Positions 1-5,226 of a DNA stretch of 5,649 nucleotides are shown in pieces. Position 1 is the stretch's first letter; every line of letters begins with the position of its first letter. Position numbers and translations under genes: made by a program. Source of the stretch: an archaeon (lineage in GTDB: Archaea; Micrarchaeota; Micrarchaeia; Norongarragalinales; SBBD01); NCBI GenBank assembly GCA_005239845.1, contig SBBD01000015.1, forward strand, positions 1 to 5,649. The letters are read 5' to 3'. The notes beneath the pieces were generated by a model that saw only the letters and a list, made by a program, of their open reading frames with translations, ran no database searches and was not told the origin of the DNA.

Positions 1-46
1 CTCTTCGCGCGCTCCCTATCTTCAAGGCCTGTAGCATACCCATAAA

Positions 47-89
47 ATAACCTAAATGATGGTTATTATAACCTAAATGATGGTTATTA
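47..89. repeat. Perfect 21-bp tandem duplication made of inverted half-sites
   Basis: Two identical 21-bp units lie head to tail at 47-67 and 68-88, and base 89 continues the period. Each unit begins with ATAACC, has an 8-nt TAAATGAT spacer and then reads GGTTAT(T). The array therefore holds four half-sites, at 47-52, 61-66, 68-73 and 82-87, alternating in orientation. The junction reads GGTTAT-T-ATAACC, a second palindrome (61-73). The outer left arm extends to 7 bp (46-52 with 61-67). A 21-bp period is close to two helical turns, so equivalent half-sites would face the same side of DNA. It sits 40 bp past the tdh stop. An operator for an unseen leftward gene is one reading; a 3'-end hairpin of the tdh transcript or a simple duplication are others. 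The repeat is certain, its function is not. Confidence 0.9.
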
Positions 90-128
90 AGCTTTTCTAC
101 GGCCGGGATGCTGTGGGTCCGTTGCCCC

Positions 129-1166
129 TTACGGAAACAGGACCACTTTGCCGCAGTTGCCGCTCTTCATGAGCTCGAACGCCTTCTCGTACTCTTCCAG
201 CTTGAACTGATGAGTAACAATCTTCCGCAAGTCCACTTTCTTGCTCGCCAGCAGGTCCTTTACCTTGTGCCACGTGTCAAAAAGTTTCCTTCCGTTGATT
301 CCTCTTACGGTAGCCTGCTTGAACACGATGGCGTTCGTGATGTCGAGCGTGACCGGCTGGCCGAACACGCCCAAAATGGCGGCACTTCCTCCGGGACGCA
401 GGCTCTCGAAGCCCTGCTGCAGCGCCTTTTCATTGCCCGACATTTCCAAAAAAACATCTACGCCCCGTTTTGTTTCCTTTAGGATGTGCTGGGCCGCATT
501 TTCGGTCTTCGCATTAATCACTATGTCCGCGCCGTTCTTTTTCGCCATCTCCAAACGGTAAGGGTTCGTGTCCACGGCATACACTTTCGTGGCTCCCGCG
601 GCCTTGCAGAGCTGGATGGCGCACAAGCCGATGGGTCCGCACCCGAAAATGCTGACTTGGTTCGCGGCGATTTCCTGCGAAAAAACGCTGTGCACCGCGT
701 TGCCCAAGGGCTCCTGCACGCTGGCCAGCTCGGGAGGCATGTTTTTGTCGTTCACGATCGCATTATTCTCCGGAATCGCAACGTATTCCGCGTACGAGCC
801 CTGCGTGTCCACTCCCAGAATCTTGAGGTTTTCGCAGATGTGCGCGTTCGCGATGCGGCACTGCCAGCAATTGTAATCCGCGATATGCGTTTCCCCGGTC
901 ACAAAGTCCCCCGCCTGCACTTTGCTCACCAAATTCCCCACTTCCACGATGTCCCCGCAGAACTCGTGCCCGAACACCATGGGAATCTTGATGCGCGCCT
1001 TGGCCCACTCGTCCCAGCCATAAATGTGCAAGTCCGTGCCGCAGATGCTGCACGCCTTGACTTTCACGAGCACGTCGCGCGGTCCCAGCTTGGGAATAGG
1101 CAGTTCTCTCAATTCCGCTCCCAGCCCTGCTTTCGTCTTGCAAATCGCGCGCATGTTTCCCTGCAT
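129..1166 (-). CDS. tdh: L-threonine 3-dehydrogenase (zinc-dependent, NAD-type)
   Basis: This 345-aa cytosolic medium-chain dehydrogenase should oxidise L-threonine to 2-amino-3-oxobutyrate with NAD+, the first step of threonine breakdown to glycine and acetyl-CoA. The length matches Pyrococcus and bacterial Tdh. The catalytic zinc site is visible: Cys42 in CSICGTD, His67-Glu68 in GHEFCG and Glu152 in QEPLGNAVH. The nucleotide-binding fold has GCGPIG (175-180), then an acidic residue, Asp199 in VDTNPYR, which fits preference for NAD over NADP. The structural zinc lobe has Cys100, Cys103 and Cys111, but the expected first Cys is Asp97. The start was chosen because AAGGGG lies 8 nt upstream of this ATG; an internal ATG at codon 5 is too far from it. 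The gene is divergent from kbl, its pathway partner, which supports the call over other polyol or alcohol dehydrogenases. Confidence 0.93.
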   Translation of the reverse strand: MQGNMRAICKTKAGLGAELRELPIPKLGPRDVLVKVKACSICGTDLHIYGWDEWAKARIKIPMVFGHEFCGDIVEVGNLVSKVQAGDFVTGETHIADYNCWQCRIANAHICENLKILGVDTQGSYAEYVAIPENNAIVNDKNMPPELASVQEPLGNAVHSVFSQEIAANQVSIFGCGPIGLCAIQLCKAAGATKVYAVDTNPYRLEMAKKNGADIVINAKTENAAQHILKETKRGVDVFLEMSGNEKALQQGFESLRPGGSAAILGVFGQPVTLDITNAIVFKQATVRGINGRKLFDTWHKVKDLLASKKVDLRKIVTHQFKLEEYEKAFELMKSGNCGKVVLFP

Positions 1167-1210
1167 GGCAAAAACCCCTTTTTATTCGATATTCGGTTGT
1201 TCCTTTCCCT

Positions 1211-1223
1211 GAGTGTTTCACTC
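1211..1223. promoter_or_regulatory. GAGTG-TTT-CACTC palindrome in the tdh promoter
   Basis: Perfect 5-bp inverted arms with a 3-bp centre lie directly downstream of the proposed tdh TATA box, between it and the expected start point. Bound repressors often sit there in archaeal promoters. A 13-bp palindrome of this strength can also occur by chance. Confidence 0.3.
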
Positions 1224-1239
1224 CATTAAAAAAGCTTTT
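1224..1239 (-). promoter_or_regulatory. Putative TATA/BRE element of tdh
   Basis: Read on the minus strand, a purine- and A-rich stretch, GGAAAAG (from 1242), precedes TTTTTTAATGG. This resembles an archaeal BRE followed by a TATA box. An initiation site about 25 bp downstream would fall near 1203 and leave a leader of about 36 nt containing the AAGGGG ribosome site. The assignment rests on spacing and composition only. Confidence 0.45.
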
Positions 1240-1330
1240 CCACTACGACAAGCGGCAAACTTCCGGTATCTAATCTACACGCCTGCTTTTCCAAACGTCT
1301 TCTTCGCGAGCCCTTCGCTTTTTCCGCGGC

Positions 1331-1338
1331 TATTTTAA
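1331..1338 (+). promoter_or_regulatory. Putative TATA box of the kbl operon
   Basis: TATTTTAA lies in an otherwise GC-rich stretch, with its centre about 41 bp before the kbl ATG. Initiation about 25 bp downstream, near 1360, would leave a short leader that just includes the AAGGTGA ribosome site at 1364-1370. The spacing fits an archaeal promoter well. Confidence 0.5.
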
Positions 1339-1375
1339 AGGGCAAGCGGCTCTTCTTTTTTCCAAGGTGAAACCG

Positions 1376-2557
1376 ATGGCGGACTTGTCCTACTTGAAGG
1401 CAGCGGTACAGGAAATGGAGGCGCAGAACCTGACGTGGCGCAAGTATACCCTGCAAAGCCCTTCCGTCCCCCACGCGAAAGTGAATGGAAAACAAGTCCT
1501 CATGCTCTGCTCTAACAACTATTTGGGATTCGCGAACCACCCTAAACTGAAAGAGGCGGCCATCCAAGCCATCCAAAAGTACGGGGCTGGAAGCGGGAGC
1601 GTGCCGGCTATCGCGGGCACCATGGACCTCATGCTGGAACTCGAGGAAAAACTCGCCAAATTCAAGCATACGGAAGCTTCCCTTGTCACGCAGACGGGTT
1701 TTTCCGCGAACGCGGGCCTCATTCCACAACTCGTGGGAGAAGGCGACCTCCTCATTTCCGACGAGTTGAACCACGGCAGCATCATTGACGGCGTGCGCTT
1801 GAGCAAGGCCGAACGCGCCATCTACAAGCACTGCGACCCTTCTTCCTTGGAGCAGGTGTTACGCGAGAAGGCTAAGCCGGCTAAACGCGTTTTGGTGGCC
1901 ACGGACGGCGTCTTTTCCATGGATGGCGACGTCGCTCCTCTCGACCAGCTCTACCCTATCGCAGAAAAATACGGCGCCATTTTCTACGTAGATGACGCTC
2001 ACGGCGACGGCGTCATGGGCCCGCAAGGAAGGGGCACGATTCATCATTTCAACTTGCAGGGAAAAATCGATGTCGATGCAGGAACCTTCAGCAAGGCCTT
2101 CGGCGTGTTCGGCGGATACGTTGCAGGAAAGAAGGAGCTCAAGGAATTCGCCTACAACAAAAGCAGGACGTGGCTCTTGAGCGCCTCGCACCCTCCTTCC
2201 ATCTGGGCTTCCGTGATGGCCGCCCTTGAACTTCTGGAAGCGCAGCCCCAGTACTTGAAACGCTTGTGGGACAACACCGCGTACTTCAAGAAGCGCTTGC
2301 ACGAGATGGGTTTCGATACGGGACGCTCGCAGTCCCCCATCACGCCCGTCATAGTGGGAGAAAGCGCGCTGGCAAGGAAGTTGAGCCAGCGCCTTTTCGA
2401 GGAAGGCGTGTTTGCTCTTCCCATCGTGTACCCCATGGTCGCGAAGGACAAGGCGAGAATCCGGACCATGATGAACGCGGAACTTTCGCAGGAAGACTTG
2501 GATTTCGCGCTCGAAAAATTCGAAACGCTTGGAAAAGAACTCGGAATAATACGTTGA
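1376..2557 (+). CDS. kbl: 2-amino-3-ketobutyrate CoA ligase (glycine C-acetyltransferase)
   Basis: This PLP enzyme cleaves 2-amino-3-oxobutyrate with CoA to glycine and acetyl-CoA, taking the unstable product of Tdh. It belongs to the alpha-oxoamine synthase family (Kbl, BioF, HemA, serine palmitoyltransferase). From the chosen start it has 393 aa, close to the E. coli enzyme. Visible motifs are SNNYLGF (46-52), GSGSVPAIAGT (72-82), SDELNHGSIIDG (128-139), DDAHGDGVMG (206-215) with the PLP-ring His209 and Asp206, and GTFSKAFG (237-243) with the Schiff-base Lys240. RIRTMMNA (361-368) supplies the likely carboxylate-binding Arg. I chose the ATG at 1376 because AAGGTGA ends 5 nt before it; the GTG at 1367 lies inside that ribosome site. 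BioF activity cannot be excluded by sequence alone, but the divergent tdh makes Kbl much more likely. Confidence 0.92.
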   Translation: MADLSYLKAAVQEMEAQNLTWRKYTLQSPSVPHAKVNGKQVLMLCSNNYLGFANHPKLKEAAIQAIQKYGAGSGSVPAIAGTMDLMLELEEKLAKFKHTEASLVTQTGFSANAGLIPQLVGEGDLLISDELNHGSIIDGVRLSKAERAIYKHCDPSSLEQVLREKAKPAKRVLVATDGVFSMDGDVAPLDQLYPIAEKYGAIFYVDDAHGDGVMGPQGRGTIHHFNLQGKIDVDAGTFSKAFGVFGGYVAGKKELKEFAYNKSRTWLLSASHPPSIWASVMAALELLEAQPQYLKRLWDNTAYFKKRLHEMGFDTGRSQSPITPVIVGESALARKLSQRLFEEGVFALPIVYPMVAKDKARIRTMMNAELSQEDLDFALEKFETLGKELGIIR

Positions 2558-2562
2558 GCGTT

Positions 2563-2949
2563 ATGGCTGCTTGGGACGTCCACGAAAAAATCGCGCAGGT
2601 GCTCTTCGACTGGAGCAAACTCCCGATTCCCAAGAGCGCTCCCGACGCCGTGAAGCGCTTCAAGGGCGCCTACCCGCGCAAAGAAGGCAGACGGGTTTGC
2701 AGGGGCACCGCCTGCCTGGTGCTCTTCGAGTGCCTGAAGCCCGTGCACGAGGACGCCGTCATCGGCTACTTGGAGCAAGTGAAGGGGTGGTCCTTGCCGC
2801 GTGCCCAGGAATACTTTGCGCGCCTGGATGCGGACACGCAAATCAGTTTGGCGGTTGCCGCCAACCCGCGCAAAGTCTTCGAGTTCTATCACCACTGGCT
2901 CGAATACATGGAAGCGGAGCTCGACGGCCATTCCAAGCCAAAAAACTAA
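2563..2949 (+). CDS. Unknown 128-aa protein with C-x4-C motif, kbl operon
   Basis: I do not recognise this family. The gene starts 5 bp after the kbl stop in another frame, so it is probably co-transcribed and translationally coupled. No clear ribosome site precedes the ATG. A TTG at 2554 overlapping the kbl stop is an alternative start that adds three residues. The protein appears soluble, with no signal or membrane segment. A basic stretch (31-45) leads into VCRGTACLV, with Cys46 and Cys51, then Cys57. A mostly helical, aromatic-rich C-terminal half follows (65-120, including YLEQVKGW and VFEFYHHWLEY). VCRGTAC resembles the first half of the [2Fe-2S] motif of NuoE-type thioredoxin-like ferredoxins, but the second C-x3-C pair is absent, so metal binding is only a possibility. 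The protein-like composition and operon position make it a real gene. Confidence 0.8.
   Translation: MAAWDVHEKIAQVLFDWSKLPIPKSAPDAVKRFKGAYPRKEGRRVCRGTACLVLFECLKPVHEDAVIGYLEQVKGWSLPRAQEYFARLDADTQISLAVAANPRKVFEFYHHWLEYMEAELDGHSKPKN
2940..2945 (-). terminator. Possible T-tract terminator of the HMGR operon
   Basis: On the minus strand, T6 lies 10 bp past the HMG-CoA reductase stop. It overlaps the final Lys-Asn codons of the convergent 128-aa gene. It is shorter than the opposing tract, so it is a weaker candidate. Confidence 0.35.
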
Positions 2950-2954
2950 TCCCC

Positions 2955-4214
2955 TCATTTTTTCTTTTTTAGTTGCTGGAACAGCTCGAGCGCCCGCGAG
3001 TGACTCACGTTGTTTTCCTCTATCATTCGGCTTGCGATGGCATCCGCTTGTTCCCCGGAAGCCCCGGCCGCAATGGCGTAGTTGCGCGCATGAAGCCGGA
3101 GGTGCCCCTTCTGAATCCCTTCCGTTGCAAGCGCCCGCATGGCCGCCAGGTTGTTCGCCACTCCGACGCAGGCCGCGATTTCCGCCAACTCGTTCGCGTG
3201 CTGCACCCCCATTATTTTGAGCGAAAGCTTGGCGAGGGGATGGCTTCTCGTGGCCCCCCCGACAATTCCCACCGCCATGGGCAGCTCAATGCTCCCCAAC
3301 AAGTCGCCGTTCTTCCTTTTCTCCCACTTCGTCAGCGGAAGATATCTTCCTTGCAGGCTTGTATAGGCATGGGCTCCCGCCTCCACGGCCCTCCAGTCGT
3401 TGCCCGCCGCGACCATGACGGCATCAATTCCGTTCATGATGCCCTTGTTGTGCGTCGTTGCCCTGTACATGTCGTGAACCGCCAAGTCATAGGCGTCCAG
3501 GATCGCTTCAATGGTTTCCTCCCCCAGCGTTTCCTTTTTCCACACGGCGCTTGCCCTCACCTTTCTTTCCGTGCACAAATTGCTGAGAATGCGCGCCCTC
3601 CTTTTTCCTCCCGTTATCTCCTCCAACTTTCCCGCAATGCTCTCGCACATCGTGTTTACCGCATTCGCGCCCATGGCGTCCCTCACATCCACGAACAGTT
3701 CCACGAGCAGCATCTTGCCCCGCGCGCCTTGCAGCACTCTTGCCTCCACTTTTTTCGCGCCTCCTCCCAGCTTTACCAGCACGGAATCCTTGCTGTTCGC
3801 CAGATTTAGTAACTCGTCTTTTGATTCTTGCACTTTCTTTCTCGCCGCCTCCGTTTCTCTTATTCCTACCAACTGAATCTGCCCTCTCATTACGGGTTCG
3901 TCGCTTTCCGCGTGAAACCCTTCCGGCAAGCAAAGCTTTGCGGCGTGAGAGGCCGCGGCGATTACGGAAGGCTCTTCCAACGCCATGGGCACCAGCACTT
4001 CCTTGCCGTTCACCTTGAAGTTGGTGGCAACCCCTAGCGGCAACGAAAACATTCCGATGCAATTTTCCACCATGCGTTCCGCTACTTCCAACGCGAGGCC
4101 CCCGGTTTTCAGAAGCCTTACGTCCGCTTCGCCCAGCTCCTCTTGTTCCCTAAGAATCCCCAGCCTTTCCTCCAACGTTTTTTTGTAAAACCCTTCCAGC
4201 CGCGATGTTTTCAT
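2955..4214 (-). CDS. mvaA: Hydroxymethylglutaryl-CoA reductase, class II
   Basis: This 419-aa soluble enzyme interconverts HMG-CoA and mevalonate, the committed step of the mevalonate pathway. The class II form is indicated by ENCIGMFSLPLGVATNF (50-66), EEPSVIAAAS (80-89), DAMGANAVNTMCE (179-191) and the GHLRLHARN tail motif. The class I hallmarks of human and most archaeal enzymes are missing. By alignment from memory with Pseudomonas mevalonii, the catalytic residues are Glu81, Lys257 (THNKGIMNGID), Asp273 (GND) and His371 (GHL), all present. No membrane domain is present. The ATG has a GAGGGG site 6 nt upstream and overlaps the stop of the preceding membrane-protein gene as ATGA, so coupled translation is likely. 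Biosynthetic direction is inferred from the nearby HMG-CoA synthase; class II enzymes in some bacteria are degradative. The C-terminus is QQLKKKK. Confidence 0.95.
   Translation of the reverse strand: MKTSRLEGFYKKTLEERLGILREQEELGEADVRLLKTGGLALEVAERMVENCIGMFSLPLGVATNFKVNGKEVLVPMALEEPSVIAAASHAAKLCLPEGFHAESDEPVMRGQIQLVGIRETEAARKKVQESKDELLNLANSKDSVLVKLGGGAKKVEARVLQGARGKMLLVELFVDVRDAMGANAVNTMCESIAGKLEEITGGKRRARILSNLCTERKVRASAVWKKETLGEETIEAILDAYDLAVHDMYRATTHNKGIMNGIDAVMVAAGNDWRAVEAGAHAYTSLQGRYLPLTKWEKRKNGDLLGSIELPMAVGIVGGATRSHPLAKLSLKIMGVQHANELAEIAACVGVANNLAAMRALATEGIQKGHLRLHARNYAIAAGASGEQADAIASRMIEENNVSHSRALELFQQLKKKK
2958..2970 (+). terminator. T-tract terminator of the kbl operon inside HMGR codons
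   Basis: The plus strand reads T6-C-T6 starting 9 bp after the stop of the 128-aa gene. Archaeal RNA polymerase terminates at such T-rich tracts without needing a hairpin. The same bases, read on the minus strand, encode the last Lys residues of HMG-CoA reductase. Confidence 0.55.
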
Positions 4215-5038
4215 TTCATTCCCCTCTTCGTTTCCATCATCCTATGCAGCTCCCTGAGTTCTGCCTTCACCATCGCCGGATGCTCTCTCAGGAACCGTTC
4301 TGTCCGCTGATTGGAAGAAGCCACGTACAGGAATCCTGCCGTCATGGCTGCCGTTACCGCCAAAAACGCCCGCCTTCCAACCTCCATCCTTTCCTTTTGT
4401 TTCTTGTCTGGAAACAAATCGTGTTTCAGGCTCCGAAAAGTTACCTGCCCCAAACGGTAAACCGCTCCTGCAAGCCCAGCTCCTGCCGCACCGGTGGCGG
4501 CTTCTTTGGCCACTGCTTTAACAGCCAAAGCCGGGCTTTTCAGCTCTCCGATGCGTTGGTCTTGGTAAGGGTTGGTCTCCAATGCCTCAATTGGAGGCAA
4601 GAGTTTCTGTCCGACCTCCTCCGGCAGCTTCTGGAACTCCTCGCTCTCCCTAATTTCCCTCAACCCGGTCTCAAAACGGAGCAATCCGCTCCGCGTCGTC
4701 CAAACGTCTGCCACTCTCCCCACCGTTGCCAGCCCGAAGCCGGTCGCCGCTGTTTTCAAGAACTTCCTACGCGTCATGGGACCCTGCGTAAAAGGAATGC
4801 GCTTGGCAGCCAAAAAAGCCAGTACGGCCGTGGTAAGCACGATTGGAATGTCCGGCGCTTTTCTAGAACGGTACTCCTTTATTTTTCCTTCCCTGTCCGC
4901 GTAAGACTCGCCCATCCTAATGTAATGGTTCAGCATTGGAAATCTATCCGGGTTATTTCTAATGGCTGCCTCCCACTCCGATGCCGTACGCTGCGGAAGC
5001 ATTTCCCGTCCATGCTCTCCCGTGTTTTCAGGCATCAT
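4211..5038 (-). CDS. Unknown membrane protein with two twin-arginine motifs
   Basis: I do not recognise this 275-aa protein. A polar N-terminus (1-60) is followed by a hydrophobic stretch (62-79). TRRKFLK (89-95), a textbook twin-arginine pattern, then leads into a hydrophobic Ala/Gly segment (96-110). A charged region (115-165), an Ala/Gly-rich segment (170-195), a basic stretch (205-222), a second RR-x-FL motif (222-226) with a hydrophobic segment to 241, and a charged helical tail follow. It is therefore likely a membrane protein with two to four spans. The stop overlaps the HMG-CoA reductase start by 4 bp, showing an operon. The start is one of two adjacent ATGs at 5038 and 5035, with GGAGTGA just upstream; the second ATG has better spacing. 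An internal ATG at 4777 would give a 188-aa form beginning MTRRKFLK. Codon use is less GC-biased than in neighbouring genes. Confidence 0.8.
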   Translation of the reverse strand: MMPENTGEHGREMLPQRTASEWEAAIRNNPDRFPMLNHYIRMGESYADREGKIKEYRSRKAPDIPIVLTTAVLAFLAAKRIPFTQGPMTRRKFLKTAATGFGLATVGRVADVWTTRSGLLRFETGLREIRESEEFQKLPEEVGQKLLPPIEALETNPYQDQRIGELKSPALAVKAVAKEAATGAAGAGLAGAVYRLGQVTFRSLKHDLFPDKKQKERMEVGRRAFLAVTAAMTAGFLYVASSNQRTERFLREHPAMVKAELRELHRMMETKRGMK

Positions 5039-5062
5039 TCACTCCCTTATCTGCTTTTCCAT
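5039..5062 (-). CDS. Possible 7-codon leader minigene (MEKQIRE)
   Basis: An ATG at 5062 opens a 7-residue frame whose TGA directly abuts the ATG of the membrane-protein gene, in the same frame. A GAGGAG sequence lies about 8 nt before the minigene ATG, and the last two codons, AGG-GAG, form the ribosome site for the main gene. It could be a leader peptide or simply a chance frame. If transcription starts near 5070, as the TATA box suggests, the first ribosome site would be partly lost. Confidence 0.3.
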   Translation of the reverse strand: MEKQIRE

Positions 5063-5090
5063 GGTATTCACTCCTCAACTAGCAATCTTG

Positions 5091-5102
5091 CTTTTAATAA
5101 AA
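5091..5102 (-). promoter_or_regulatory. Putative TATA box of the membrane-protein/HMGR operon
   Basis: The minus strand reads TTTTATTAAAAG in a locally AT-rich patch. Initiation about 26 bp downstream, near 5070, gives a leader of about 32 nt carrying the GGAGTGA ribosome site. Spacing and sequence fit an archaeal promoter. Confidence 0.5.
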
Positions 5103-5180
5103 CGTGAGCATGCGCGAGCGTCCCCCCGCTTCCCTTTTTTTCTGCAATCGTCGAAGAGGTCGTTGCTTTAATACGTTGAT

Positions 5181-5189
5181 GTTAAATAC
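5181..5189 (+). promoter_or_regulatory. Putative TATA box of HMG-CoA synthase
   Basis: GTTAAATAC is centred about 42 bp before the ATG, placing initiation near 5210 and leaving a leader of about 17 nt. No good Shine-Dalgarno sequence precedes the ATG; only GAG at 5215-5217 is nearby, so initiation may depend on a weak site. A similar CTTTAATAC lies 15 bp upstream and is a second candidate. Confidence 0.45.
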
Positions 5190-5226
5190 TTGCCTTGCCA
5201 AGAAATGTGCGGATAGAGTTGAAATC

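Larger units (their letters stand above)
1167..1375. promoter_or_regulatory. Divergent tdh/kbl promoter region
   Basis: This 209-bp gap separates two divergently read genes of one pathway and must hold both promoters. I see no small gene or RNA in it. Towards tdh there is a TATA-like box (minus-strand TTTTTTAATGG) at 1224-1234 and a GAGTG-TTT-CACTC palindrome at 1211-1223. Towards kbl there is TATTTTAA at 1331-1338. Shared regulation of the pair is plausible but inferred. Confidence 0.7.
5039..5226. promoter_or_regulatory. Divergent promoter region between HMGR operon and HMG-CoA synthase
   Basis: This 188-bp gap separates the leftward membrane-protein/HMG-CoA reductase operon from the rightward HMG-CoA synthase gene. 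It holds a TATA-like box for each direction, a possible 7-codon frame on the left side, a GC-rich middle (5103-5130) and an imperfect direct repeat at 5161-5189. No RNA gene was recognised. The arrangement would allow common control of two successive mevalonate-pathway enzymes. Confidence 0.65.

Noticed and set aside
1..43. Minus-strand frame MGMLQALKIGSARR, open to the left edge, as the start of another gene
   Set aside because: Only 14 codons are visible, there is no ribosome site, and the ATG at 43-41 falls within the TATA-like stretch itself. It needs sequence beyond the window.
486..1229. Long plus-strand frame of 247 codons opposite tdh
   Set aside because: It lies antisense to a well-supported dehydrogenase, its translation is rich in Arg and His with no recognisable motif, and long antisense frames are expected from biased codon use in GC-rich genes.
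1367..1375. GTG at 1367 as the kbl start
   Set aside because: The GTG is part of the AAGGTGA ribosome site that is properly spaced for the ATG at 1376, and the family N-terminus fits the later start.
2973..3809. Plus-strand frame of 278 codons opposite HMG-CoA reductase
   Set aside because: The minus strand encodes an intact enzyme with all catalytic residues; the antisense translation has shadow-like composition and no ribosome site was noted.
4580..4600. TGCCTC-AATTG-GAGGCA hairpin
   Set aside because: It lies inside the membrane-protein coding sequence, covering the PPIEALE codons, with no T-tract or regulatory context; it is likely chance.
4205..5107. Plus-strand frame of 300 codons opposite the membrane-protein gene, longer than the gene itself
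   Set aside because: Its translation is rich in Cys, Ser, His and Arg with no domain. The minus-strand reading has a ribosome site, membrane segments, RR motifs and a 4-bp overlap with HMG-CoA reductase.
5130..5145. T7 tract on the plus strand as a terminator
   Set aside because: No plus-strand gene ends upstream of it; the neighbouring gene to the left is read in the opposite direction.
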